From NCBI GenBank assembly GCA_021582295.1, contig CP091137.1:762001-826000 (forward strand): 64,000 nt of DNA, read 5' to 3'. The stretch is from Candidatus Thiovulum stygium (GTDB lineage Bacteria > Campylobacterota > Campylobacteria > Campylobacterales > Thiovulaceae). Of the stretch, positions 1-9,700 are shown in pieces (position 1 is the first letter of the stretch; every line of letters begins with the position of its first letter). Under the pieces are notes generated by a model. It saw only the letters and a program-made list of their open reading frames with translations, was not told the origin of the DNA and ran no database searches. The position numbers and the translations under genes were made by a program.

Positions 1-188
1 TCAGTAAAATATTTAAAAACCTCATCACCAAATTTTGAAAAATCAAGTTTATTTATTAAATTATTTAAATACTGTCAAGCTTATTTATTAAGTCGTTAAA
101 ATATAAAATTTAGCTTTTTCGTTGAAAAATTAAATTTTGAAAAAATCTAAATTCCCTCATGGCTGTAAAGGTAGTTAATTTAGAAAAA

Positions 189-215
189 ACCTCATCTAAA
201 GTTCAATGATGAGGT
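189..215. terminator. inverted pair of GATGAGGT octamers
   Basis: ACCTCATC (189-196) and GATGAGGT (208-215) form an 8-bp stem with an 11-nt loop, followed by an A/T-rich stretch. In Neisseria and Haemophilus, closely spaced inverted uptake sequences often serve as intrinsic terminators. The shape here is the same; termination is inferred. Confidence 0.5.
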
Positions 216-253
216 CAAGAAAAGTTTTGTTAATGAACTTTTATGAATTTCAT

Positions 254-286
254 ATATATAATAAATATATAATAAATATATAATAA
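254..286. repeat. three tandem 11-bp units, each with TATAAT
   Basis: The unit ATATATAATAA occurs three times without a break. Each carries a -10-like TATAAT hexamer (257, 268, 279), so the hexamers are spaced one helical turn apart upstream of the adhesin gene. Copy-number change could tune the promoter. That is inference. Confidence 0.6.
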
Positions 287-412
287 ATAGTTCAAGATTT
301 GTAATTTTAAGAATATATATATGATATAATGGTTATATGAAACTTTAATTAAAGAGATATACAACTACTTTTTTTACTATAAAAGTTTTCTAAACTACTA
401 AAAAGGTCATTA

Positions 413-688
413 ATGAAGGGAATTTTGCCTCTCGTTTTAATAAGTTCTACGATTTCATTAGCAGAGACACAAACAATAAGTTATCAAGGTTATGCTCTTG
501 ATATAAATGGCTCTCGAATAAATAATGAGAAAAATGTAACTTTTATTATTTACAATGCCGAAACAGATGGTGTAAGAGTTTGGAATGAAACTAAACCCAT
601 CAAGTTTATTAACGGTATTTATACTACTCAACTTGGTGATACAAATAATTCGCTTGTTGATTTAGATTTCAAAAACAGTATTGGCTAA
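413..688 (+). CDS. adhesin N-terminal fragment (YadA-head protein, part 1)
   Basis: 91-residue fragment with a short hydrophobic signal-like start and the N-terminal beta domain common in secreted repeat proteins (YQGYALDINGS, then NGIYTTQLGD). The frame stops at 686-688, but the next frame continues the same domain at once (YWLTLKIAN, then PRQKFSAVPYALNA). One missing base near 680 therefore separates this from the fragment at 757. I read 413-4366 as one large surface protein gene with several frameshifts. Whether the breaks are real, phase-variable or sequencing errors cannot be decided here; this break is not in a homopolymer. Confidence 0.7.
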   Translation: MKGILPLVLISSTISLAETQTISYQGYALDINGSRINNEKNVTFIIYNAETDGVRVWNETKPIKFINGIYTTQLGDTNNSLVDLDFKNSIG

Positions 689-756
689 CTCTAAAAATAG
701 CTAATAGCAATGCTGAAATTTATCCTCGACAAAAGTTTTCAGCTGTTCCATATGCT

Positions 757-2547
757 TTGAATGCTATTCAAATCAGAGATGAATTAATAAATGCTATTGA
801 AGAAAATAGCTCTAAAATTGAGAATTCAATATCAAATCTTCAAACAGCTTTGGAATTAAATTCATCAACAATTTCTTCAAAAATTGATTTAAATGTTTCG
901 AATTTAGATAATTTAATTGGTTCAAATAGCCTTATTGTTTCTAGTTTAAATTCTAAATTTGACGGAAACTTAACTGTTATTGATCAAAATTTATCTGATC
1001 GAATGAAAACCGCTGATTGGACTTCAAACGGTAAAATTCAGCTTACAAAAATAGATTTAAATCTTTCAGTTGGGCTTTTTGAAACTGGCGAAATAAATAG
1101 TTCGGAGTTTTTGGCTTTAAATAATATTGCTGGAAATATTCAAGATCAATTTAATAGAATTGGAACTAATCTCGAAAATAATTCAACTAAAATTGAGAAT
1201 TCAATATCAAATCTTCAAACAGCTTTGGAATTAAATTCATCAACAATTTCTTCAAAAATTGATTTAAATGTTTCGAATCTTAATAATTTAATTGGTTCAA
1301 ATAGCCTTATTGTTTCTAGTTTAAATTCTAAATTTGACGGAAACTTAACTGTTATTGATCAAAATTTATCTGATCGAATGAAAACCGCTGATTGGACTTC
1401 AAACGGTAAAATTCAGATTACAAAAATAGATTTAAATCTTTCAGCTCCTGAAAATCGCAGAGCTGTTTTAAATAGTTCTGGAACTACAGCTTCTGGAACA
1501 AATGCTTTTACAACTGGTAATGGAACAAGTGCTTCAGGTGTTACTTCGACTGCAATGGGAAGCGGAGCAATTGCTTCAGGTGTTACTTCGACTGCAATGG
1601 GAAATGGCACAACAGCTTCTGGAAAAGGTTCAACAGCAATGGGTAGGGAAACAGTAGCTTCTGGATACTATTCAACAGCAATGGGTTATAAAACAAATGC
1701 TTCTGGATATGCTTCAACAGCAATGGGTATGGAAACAGTAGCTTCTAAAGATTACTCAACAGCAATGGGTTATAAAACAGTAGCTGATCAAGAGAATATG
1801 TTAGCTATTGGACAAGGAAATATTGCAAATATTTCTAATGCTTTTTTTGTTGTTGGAAATGGAAAAGATCTTAATGCAAATGGTGTATTTGAAGATAGCG
1901 AAAGAAATAACTCTCTTGTAGTTACTGATCAAAATACTTCGATTTATGGCAAACTTTTTGTAAATGGTTCTGAAATTACAGCTGGTGGTAGCGGTTCTGA
2001 TATCAATCTTTCAGCTCCTGAAAATTGCAGAGCTGTTTTAAATAGTTCTGGAACTACAGCTTCTGGAACAAATGCTTTTACAACTGGTAATGGAACAAGT
2101 GCTTCAGGTGTTACTTCGACTGCAATGGGAAATGGCACAACAGCTTCTGGATACTATTCAACAGCAATGGGAAGCGGAGCAATTGCTTCAGGTGTTACTT
2201 CGACTGCAATGGGAAATGGCACAACAGCTTCTGGTAATTTTTCAACAGCAATGGGTTATAAAACAACAGCTTCTGGATACTATTCAACAGCAATGGGTTA
2301 TGGCTCAACAGCTTCTGGAAAAGGTTCAACAGCAATGGGTATGGAAACAGTAGCTTCTGGATATGCTTCAACAGCAATGGGAACCAAAACAACAGCTTCT
2401 GATAATTTTTCAACAGCTATGGGAAAAAGCACTCTATCTGATAAAGAAAATATGACTGCTCTTGGAGTTGGAAATATTGCAAATATTTCTAATGCTCTTT
2501 TTGTTGTTGGAAATGGTAAAGATTTAAATAGTAATTGGTGTATTTGA
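757..2547 (+). CDS. YadA-like head-repeat adhesin (part 2)
   Basis: The coding frame really begins near 681. It opens with helical, Asn/Ser-rich stalk-like segments in two copies offset by 375 bp (about 814-1068 and 1189-1443). Then follow arrays of YadA/Hep_Hag head repeats of the type ASGYYSTAMGYKT. Each array closes with a VVGNGKDLNANGVFEDS module and a GKLFVNGSEITAGG linker. Such repeats form trimeric left-handed beta-rolls in autotransporter adhesins. The frame breaks near 2530-2537, where an extra T turns the recurrent DLNANGVFEDS into DLNSNWCI and a stop. The next frame resumes the module exactly. Probably a secreted or surface adhesin. Confidence 0.75.
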   Translation: MNAIQIRDELINAIEENSSKIENSISNLQTALELNSSTISSKIDLNVSNLDNLIGSNSLIVSSLNSKFDGNLTVIDQNLSDRMKTADWTSNGKIQLTKIDLNLSVGLFETGEINSSEFLALNNIAGNIQDQFNRIGTNLENNSTKIENSISNLQTALELNSSTISSKIDLNVSNLNNLIGSNSLIVSSLNSKFDGNLTVIDQNLSDRMKTADWTSNGKIQITKIDLNLSAPENRRAVLNSSGTTASGTNAFTTGNGTSASGVTSTAMGSGAIASGVTSTAMGNGTTASGKGSTAMGRETVASGYYSTAMGYKTNASGYASTAMGMETVASKDYSTAMGYKTVADQENMLAIGQGNIANISNAFFVVGNGKDLNANGVFEDSERNNSLVVTDQNTSIYGKLFVNGSEITAGGSGSDINLSAPENCRAVLNSSGTTASGTNAFTTGNGTSASGVTSTAMGNGTTASGYYSTAMGSGAIASGVTSTAMGNGTTASGNFSTAMGYKTTASGYYSTAMGYGSTASGKGSTAMGMETVASGYASTAMGTKTTASDNFSTAMGKSTLSDKENMTALGVGNIANISNALFVVGNGKDLNSNWCI

Positions 2548-2737
2548 AGATAGCGAAAGAAATAACTCTCTTGTAGTTACTGATCAAAATACTTCGATTT
2601 ATGGCAAACTTTTTGTAAATGGTTCTGAAATTACAGCTGGTGGTGGCGGTTCTGATATCAATCTTTCAACTGCTGAAAGTCGCAGTGCCGTTTTAAATAG
2701 CTCTGAAACAAATGCTTCTGGAAATTATTCAACTGCA

Positions 2738-4366
2738 ATGGGTTATCAAATATATGCTACTGGAGAAGGTTCAACTGCAATGGGTTATCGAACAACAGCT
2801 TCTGGATATGCTTCAACAGCAATGGGTAAGGAAACAATATGCTTCTGGATACTATTCAACAGCAATGGGTTATGGCTCAACAGCTTCTGGAAAATATTCA
2901 ACAGCAATGGGTATGGCTCAACAGCTTCTGGATATGCTTCAACAGCAATGGGTATGGAAACAGTAGCTTCTGGATACTATTCAACAGCAATGGGTTATGG
3001 CTCAACAGCTTCTGGAAAAGGTTCAACAGCAATGGGTATGGAAACAGTAGCTTCTGGATACTATTCAACAGCAATGGGTTATAAAACAAATGCTTCTGGA
3101 TACTATTCAACAGCAATGGGTTCTAGTACAGTAGCTGATCAAGAGAATATGTTAGCTATTGGACAAGGAAATACTCTAAATAATACAGCTTCTCTTTTTG
3201 TTGTTGGAAATGGAAAAGATCTTAATGCAAATGGTGTATTTGAAGATAGCGAAAGAAATAACTCTCTTGTAGTTACTGATCAAAATACTTCGATTTATGG
3301 CAAACTTTTTGTAAATGGTTCTGAAATTACAGCTGGTGGTGGCGGTTCTGATATCAATCTTTCAACTGCTGAAAGTCGCAGTGCCGTTTTAAATAGCTCT
3401 GAAACAAATGCTTCTGGAAATTATTCAACTGCAATGGGTTATCAAATATATGCTACTGGAGAAGGTTCAACTGCAATGGGTTATCGAACAACAGCTTCTG
3501 GATATGCTTCAACAGCAATGGGTAAGGAAACAAATGCTTCTGGTACTGCTTCAACGGCAATGGGTTCTATTACAGTAGCTTCTGGAAGTTATGCAACAGC
3601 AATGGGTTATGGCTCAACAGCTTCTGGATATGCTTCAACAGCAATGGGTAAGGAAACAAATGCTTCTGGATATATTTCAACTGCAATGGGTAATGAAACA
3701 AATGCTTCTGGTGATTACTCAACAGCAATGGGTAAGGAAACAAAAGCTTCTGCATACTATTCAACAGCAATGGGTTATCAAACAAAAGCTTCTGCATACT
3801 ATTCAACTGCAATGGGTTATAAAACAGTAGCTGATAAAGAAAATATGACTGTGGTTGGTAAATTCAATACTGCAAATATTTCTAATGCTCTTTTTGTTGT
3901 TGGAAATGGAAAAGATCTTAATGCAAATGGTGTATTTGAAGATAGCGAAAGAAATAACTCTCTTGTAGTTACTGATCAAAATACTTCGATTTATGGCAAA
4001 CTTTTTGTAAATGATTCTGAAATTACAGCTGGTGGTGGCGGTTCATCGCATACAGGAACACCAAGTGTAGGTGTTGTAAAAAGTGCAGGAGGTTCTAATG
4101 GAAATCCAACAATAACTGGAACAGATTTAAGAGGCAAATTTGTATTAAATGGCTCAGTGACTGCAGATGATACAAATGTTACGATAACTTTTGCAACACC
4201 TTTTAGTTCTGCACCATTTTGTGTTTTAAGTTCAACTAACCCTACTAATAGTAATAGTAATTTCAACGCTGTTTCAGTTATAGATACAACAACAGATCAC
4301 CTTAAAGTTATTATTATGCCATTTGGAACGACCAACACTGGTTTTACTTATATATGTATGGAATAA
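2738..4366 (+). CDS. YadA-like head-repeat adhesin (part 3, C-terminal)
   Basis: The frame is open from about 2537 and carries two more head-repeat arrays, duplicated with an offset of 696 bp (about 2651 and 3347), and two more VVGNGKDLNANG modules. About 25 residues (2837-2914) are out of phase: an extra T near 2837 and a missing T near 2914 cancel out, leaving an island with no repeat similarity. The C-terminus is a beta-sandwich-like segment (DLRGKFVLNGSVT, then VTITFATPFSSAPF), not a YadA membrane anchor. Export and anchoring are therefore unclear. Fourfold duplication makes the locus prone to recombination or misassembly. Confidence 0.75.
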   Translation: MGYQIYATGEGSTAMGYRTTASGYASTAMGKETICFWILFNSNGLWLNSFWKIFNSNGYGSTASGYASTAMGMETVASGYYSTAMGYGSTASGKGSTAMGMETVASGYYSTAMGYKTNASGYYSTAMGSSTVADQENMLAIGQGNTLNNTASLFVVGNGKDLNANGVFEDSERNNSLVVTDQNTSIYGKLFVNGSEITAGGGGSDINLSTAESRSAVLNSSETNASGNYSTAMGYQIYATGEGSTAMGYRTTASGYASTAMGKETNASGTASTAMGSITVASGSYATAMGYGSTASGYASTAMGKETNASGYISTAMGNETNASGDYSTAMGKETKASAYYSTAMGYQTKASAYYSTAMGYKTVADKENMTVVGKFNTANISNALFVVGNGKDLNANGVFEDSERNNSLVVTDQNTSIYGKLFVNDSEITAGGGGSSHTGTPSVGVVKSAGGSNGNPTITGTDLRGKFVLNGSVTADDTNVTITFATPFSSAPFCVLSSTNPTNSNSNFNAVSVIDTTTDHLKVIIMPFGTTNTGFTYICME

Positions 4367-4433
4367 TATTTAAAGTAAAATATTTTTTATTTTAAAAAAT
4401 GATCAATCAACTTATTTAAAGGAGTTAAAACAA

Positions 4434-4976
4434 ATGCCAGAAGCATATATAGGAGAAATAAGATCAGTAGCTTTTAATTATGCTCCTGAAGGGTGGATGT
4501 TATGTGAAGGTCAGTTACTAAACAAATCAGACTATCAAGCACTTTATACTGTAATAGGTAATATTTATGGTGGAGATGGTAATAAAACTTTTGCTTTACC
4601 TAACTTAAATAATAGAGTTATCGTGGGAGCTTCAAAAATCAAACCTAACGGTAAAACAGGTGGTCAAGAGGCTATTGGATTAACTTTATCTCAATTACCT
4701 GCACACACACATGTAGCAAGGGTAACAGAATCTTTATCTGTTTTTAACGGAAGAGGCGATACAGGTGATGCTACAAGATCTTTTTCACTTGCTACTATAA
4801 CAAATACAAATGCATTGATGATGTCTTCTCAAGCTGGAACTAACTCTGTTAATATTTCTAACATATCAGTGAATACAGATGTAACAGGTTCAGGTCAGCC
4901 ATTTAGTATTATGCAACCATATCTGTCTCTAACCTATATTATTGCAGTTCAAGGACTATTTCCTATTAGACCTTAA
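4434..4976 (+). CDS. phage tail-collar / microcystin-dependent (MdpB-like) protein
   Basis: 180 residues in the tail-collar family. The N-terminal half has the signature EIRSVAFNYAPEGWMLCEGQ, followed by YQALYTVIGNIYGGDG and FALPNLNNRV. A QLPAHTHVA motif lies mid-protein, and the C-terminus ends in MQPYLSLTYIIAVQG. The length matches MdpB-like proteins, which occur in phage tails and as free-standing bacterial proteins of unknown role. It has a good ribosome site (AAAGGAGT, 4420s). It follows the adhesin at 68 bp, so the pair may be co-transcribed. No other tail genes are present, so this is not a prophage. Confidence 0.9.
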   Translation: MPEAYIGEIRSVAFNYAPEGWMLCEGQLLNKSDYQALYTVIGNIYGGDGNKTFALPNLNNRVIVGASKIKPNGKTGGQEAIGLTLSQLPAHTHVARVTESLSVFNGRGDTGDATRSFSLATITNTNALMMSSQAGTNSVNISNISVNTDVTGSGQPFSIMQPYLSLTYIIAVQGLFPIRP

Positions 4977-5019
4977 TAAACTTTAGGTATAAATTTAGAG
5001 TAAAATCAAAATTTTAAAA

Positions 5020-5040
5020 CTCCTCCTTTTTTTGGAGGGG
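5020..5040 (+). terminator. hairpin after tail-collar gene
   Basis: CTCCTCC and GGAGGGG pair (7 bp, one G-T) around a loop of seven T. It lies between the tail-collar gene and the first Rpn paralogue. The T-run is in the loop rather than after the stem, so it is not a textbook intrinsic terminator. Confidence 0.35.
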
Positions 5041-5056
5041 TTCAAAAAGGATTAAA

Positions 5057-5917
5057 ATGGAAAAATATATAAATCCGCTAACAGATTTTGGCTTTAAACG
5101 AATATTTGCAAATCCAAAATATCCAGAGATTACAAAAATATTTTTAAATGCTTTTCTTGATTTGGAAAGTCCAATTGTTGATTTAGAATTACTAACAAAC
5201 GAAGGAGATGGCGAAAATCTTGATAGCCGAGGAGTGATTTTCGATATTTTATGTCGAGATTCTAATAATCGTGAATTTGTCGTTGAACTTCAAAGAGCGA
5301 GACAAAAATATTTTGTAGATCGTGGATTATTTTATGTTTGTCGAAGATTAAGTTCTCAACCAAAAAGAGGAACTATCGGAGAAGATAGATATAAATTAAC
5401 ACCTATTTATTGGCTTGGAATTATAAATTTTAATGCATTCGAAGATGAAAGATATATCAGAAAAATTAATCTAAAAGATGAAAATTGTCAAGAAACTGAT
5501 AAAAATATAAATTTTATTTATGTCGAACTTAAGAAATTTAAAAATCGAAATCCTAAAAGTCTAATTGAACAAATTATATTTTTTCTAAAAAATGAAGGGG
5601 ATTTTTCTTTTGAAACGGCAAACTTGGAATTTAATAAAATTTTGAATATTGCTCAATTTCACAATTTGTCTTCAAAAGAGATTGCAATTTATGATTTGGA
5701 TTTAAATCGCAAACTTGCTGAAATCGATGCCATCGAAACTGCTCGAGAAATAGGTATTGAAAAAGGTATTGAACAAGGGATCGAAATTGGTGAAGAACGA
5801 GGTGAAAAAAGAAAACAGCTCGAAATTGCAAAAAATTTGTTAGACATTTTAGATGTTGAAACTATTTCACTCAAAACTGGACTTACAATTTCTGAAATTA
5901 AAAGTTTAAAGGATTAA
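5057..5917 (+). CDS. Rpn / PD-(D/E)XK family transposase-like protein (copy 1)
   Basis: 286 residues of the Rpn (PDDEXK_2, 'putative transposase or invertase') family. It opens with NPLTDFGFKRIFANP. The nuclease core shows D63 (IFDILCRD) and E77-L-Q79 (FVVELQRA), the family's E-x-Q form of the motif. The C-terminal tail has GIEKGIEQGIEIG-type repeats. E. coli relatives (RpnA) are DNA endonucleases that promote RecA-independent recombination; some act in phage defence. A near-identical copy follows after one base (5919). The copies differ mainly in the last 25 residues. Confidence 0.85.
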   Translation: MEKYINPLTDFGFKRIFANPKYPEITKIFLNAFLDLESPIVDLELLTNEGDGENLDSRGVIFDILCRDSNNREFVVELQRARQKYFVDRGLFYVCRRLSSQPKRGTIGEDRYKLTPIYWLGIINFNAFEDERYIRKINLKDENCQETDKNINFIYVELKKFKNRNPKSLIEQIIFFLKNEGDFSFETANLEFNKILNIAQFHNLSSKEIAIYDLDLNRKLAEIDAIETAREIGIEKGIEQGIEIGEERGEKRKQLEIAKNLLDILDVETISLKTGLTISEIKSLKD

Positions 5918-5918
5918 A

Positions 5919-6782
5919 ATGGAAAAATATATAAATCCGCTAACAGATTTTGGCTTTAAACGAATATTTGCAAATCCAAAATATCCAGAGATTACAAAAA
6001 TATTTTTAAATGCTTTTCTTGATTTGGAAAGTCCAATTGTTGATTTAGAATTACTAACAAACGAAGGAGATGACGAAAATCTTGATAGCCGAGGAGTGAT
6101 TTTCGATATTTTATGTCGAGATTCTAATAATCGTGAATTTGTCGTTGAACTTCAAAGAGCGAGACAAAAATATTTTGTAGATCGTGGATTATTTTATGTT
6201 TGTCGAAGATTAAGTTCTCAACCAAAAAGAGGAACTATCGGAGAAGATAGATATAAATTAACACCTATTTATTGGCTTGGAATTATAAATTTTAATGCAT
6301 TTGAAGATGAAAGATATATCAGAAAAATTAATCTAAAAGATGAAAATTGTCAAGAAACTGATAAAAATATCAATTTTATTTATGTCGAACTTAAGAAATT
6401 TAAAAATCGAAATCCTAAAAGTCTAATTGAACAAATTATATTTTTTCTAAAAAATGAAGGGGATTTTTCTTTTCAAACGGCAAACTTGGAATTTAATAAA
6501 ATTTTGAATATTGCTCAATTTCACAATTTGTCTTCAAAAGAGATTGCAATTTATGATTTGGATTTAAATCGCAAACTTGCTGAAATCGATGCCATCGAAA
6601 CTGCTCGAGAAATAGGTATTGAAAAAGGGATCGAACAAGGGATCGAAATTGGTGAAGAACGAGGTGAAAAAAGAAAACAGCTCGAAATTGCAAAAAATTT
6701 GTTAGATGAAGGTTTTGATCAAAATATTATTATAAAATTAACAGGTCTTACAATTGCTGAAATTAAAAGCTTAAAGGATTAA
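5919..6782 (+). CDS. Rpn / PD-(D/E)XK family transposase-like protein (copy 2)
   Basis: 287 residues, a tandem duplicate of the gene at 5057 (offset 862 bp). The only changes I see before the tail are G to D near residue 52 and E to Q near residue 185. The C-terminal tail is replaced (LLDEGFDQNIIIKLTGL). Both genes, and the next gene at 6784, begin with the same context AAGGATTAAAATG, so the ribosome site was copied along with the gene. Near-identity at DNA level means a recent duplication or gene conversion. Confidence 0.85.
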   Translation: MEKYINPLTDFGFKRIFANPKYPEITKIFLNAFLDLESPIVDLELLTNEGDDENLDSRGVIFDILCRDSNNREFVVELQRARQKYFVDRGLFYVCRRLSSQPKRGTIGEDRYKLTPIYWLGIINFNAFEDERYIRKINLKDENCQETDKNINFIYVELKKFKNRNPKSLIEQIIFFLKNEGDFSFQTANLEFNKILNIAQFHNLSSKEIAIYDLDLNRKLAEIDAIETAREIGIEKGIEQGIEIGEERGEKRKQLEIAKNLLDEGFDQNIIIKLTGLTIAEIKSLKD

Positions 6783-6783
6783 A

Positions 6784-9700
6784 ATGAAAAAATATATAAT
6801 GTTATCAGCACTTTCACTGGTAACTTCTGCTATTTTGCTGGGCGATGATAGTCAAGCCTACCAAATTTTAAAAGGTGCTTTCGTAAGTTCCGCTGAATCA
6901 AATTTTTCAGATGGCAATATTACTTTATATGGCACAATCGGACAAGTTGCTGTTCATCAATTTGATGGAAATTATTCTGGCGGTTTTTGGGTTGCGCCTG
7001 AAGAATTAAATAATTATCCAGAAATAAATATCTCTACTAATATTTCTATATCAGAAGATAATTCTCAAAATATAACTTTTACATATATTGATGTTGAACT
7101 TGATGAGGTTAATACAACTTTAATTCAAAATCCTAAAAATGGGCAATTTGCTATTAATGGTCGAACTTTTACATATACTCCAAATAGTAATTTTAATGGT
7201 TCTGACCTCATCGGTTTGCAATTTAATGATGGTTTTGGTGGAATTATTGAGCGAAATCTTTCTATTGTTGTTGGAGCAGTTGATGATTTGCCTTATTTGT
7301 CTGGAATATCTAATATTTCAACAGAAGAAGATAGTTCAAGTAAAACTATATCATTAAGTTTATCTGATATTGATTCAAATATTAATAGTGCAACTTATTC
7401 AGTAAATATTTCTGATAATACTTTAGCTGATGTTTCTATAAGTGGCACAAATTTAATCGTAACACCAAAAGCAGATAAATTTGGTTCTGCCACAATATCT
7501 GTTATTGCTACTCTTGATGGCAAAACTGCTCAACAAAATTTCAATTACACTTTAAATTCTGTTGATGATAACCCAGTTTTAGCACAAATTTCAGATATAA
7601 CCGCGAATGAAGACAGCACTGTAAAAACAGTTGCTTTAAATTTAACTGATGTCGATTCGGTTTTAGCAAATGCAACTTATTCAGTAAATATCTCTGATAA
7701 TACTTTAGCTGATGTTTCTATAAATGGTAAAAATTTAATCGTAACACCAAAAGCAGATAAATTTGGTTCTGCCACAATTACAGTTCTTGCAACTCTTGAC
7801 GGTAAAACTGCTCAACAAAATTTTAATTACACTTTAAATTCTGTTGATGATTCACCAATTCTAAGCGAAATTTCAGCGGTTTTAAAACGATCAGGAAGTG
7901 GAAATTTCTCAATTCCATTACAGCTTTCAGATATTGATTCAAATGTTGCAAATGCGAAATATTCTGTTACATCATCAAATACCAATTTAGCTGATGTTTC
8001 TATAAATGGAAATTCGATAGCGATAAATCCAAAAAGTGGAGCTTCTGGAACAGGCGAAATTACCGTAACAGCAACTCTCGATGGTCAAATAGTTTCGCAA
8101 ACTTTTCCAATCTCAATTGAACGAGTTAATTCTGCTCCAATTATTGGAAATATTGCAAAAATATCATTAGAAAGCGATATCGAAAATCAAACTAAAACTA
8201 TATCAATTCCATTATCGGATGATATATTAGTTACTGAATTTATTGCAACCTCATCGGATTCTAAATTAGTTAATATTATTTCTACTGATAAAACAACTGG
8301 AGTAATAGAATTTGAAGTTTATTCAAATAGTGTAGGTTCAGCGATTATTTCATTAAATGCAAAAGATGGTGACGGTTTAACAGCAAATAACTCATTTACT
8401 GTTGAAGTTAGAGCAAATCAAAATCAAATTTGTCTTGAAAATAGTCGAGTTTCGCTTTCGTTTGATACGATTCGTGGTGAAAATTTAGATCAAGGTTATG
8501 TTCGAAAAGATTTATATCTTCCAACTGTTTTATCAAGTTGCGATGAGGTTGTAAATTTAAGTTGGGAATCTTCAAATGATAAAATTATTGATACAAATGG
8601 TAAAATTTATATTGATGAACAGCAAGATTATACAGTTCAATTAATTGCAAATTTTTCACAAGCTAATTACCAAACAAAACGAGAATTTTTAATTACAGTT
8701 CCAAAAGAGGAAACAACCGATAAATTAGCCATCGATAGAGCTTTTGATCTATTAACATTCGATACTATTCGAGGCGAAAATCTAAAACGAACTGAAATAT
8801 TTAAAAATTTAGATTTATTAAAAGATCTTGAAATAAATGGCAAAAAAGTAACAATTAGCTGGAATAGTTCAGATTCTAACTCGCTTTCATCAGAAGGTGT
8901 TATATTAAGAGATTTGAATGATTTCGCAATAAAATTAAATGCTTATTTAATTATTGGCGCTGAAAAACGAGAAAAAGAGTTCAATTTGATCGTTAAAGGT
9001 GAAGCTGTTGGTGATTCTCAAATTGTTAAACTTGACCGCGATTGGCTAACAATTTCTTCGATTTTAAATCAAAACAGAGATAAAAACAGTATTATGACCC
9101 CTTTAAGTTTGCATAAAAAAGGTATTAATGGTGGAAATATATCTTGGATTAGTTCAACACCAGATATTATATCAATAGATGGTAATATATCTCGAGATAA
9201 CATTAATGATCGTTATGTTGAATTAACTGCAACAATTTCGAGTGGCGAAATCTCAGAGAAATCTCAATTCTTATTGAAAGTTATTAAAACCGTTATAGAA
9301 ACAGCTGAAAATAATTTAACTTTTAATAGAATCGAAAGCAATGAAACAGATGGTAATAAACGATATTCACTAATTATGGATGGTGAAAATAATAGTTCTG
9401 TTCAATCTAACTTATCTATAAGTAGCGAACTAAAAAATATCGAAACTCAATTATCAGATGATATGTTAATAACAAAAATTGAATTATCAAATGGGTCTGC
9501 TCAAGTTAAATTAAATAGTAATGGTTTAACTGAATCTCAAATCGAAATCTTAGATGAAAATAATATTTCTGTTGCAAGTTCTATAAATAGTCAAGTTGTT
9601 GGTGTTGATACACAAATTAAACAAGATGGTTCTATCGAATCTTCAAAAGATAATATATCTGCAAATCTATCTATTGACGGTTCTGTTCAACATGTTGTTA

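Larger units (their letters stand above)
1..412. other. AT-rich intergenic region at window start
   Basis: I see no convincing gene on either strand. It contains three GATGAGGT-family copies (19-26, 189-196, 208-215), a tandem 11-bp repeat at 254-286, and a TATAAT hexamer at 325-330. That hexamer could drive the adhesin gene starting at 413. The start at 413 has an AAAGG-type ribosome site just upstream. Confidence 0.6.

Noticed and set aside
1413-3812. Antisense ORFs across the YadA-head repeats
   Set aside because: They mirror the repeat unit in other frames, have low-complexity products, lack ribosome sites and break with the repeat arrays.
4434-6782. Prophage or insertion sequence
   Set aside because: A tail-collar protein alone is common in bacteria. 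There are no capsid, portal, terminase or integrase genes, and no terminal inverted repeats around the Rpn pair.
216-7101. Absence of GATGAGGT from 216 to 7101 as proof of recent foreign origin
   Set aside because: A similar gap (10427-17862) covers core genes such as rpsF, ssb and mltG, so gaps of about 7 kb are not diagnostic here.
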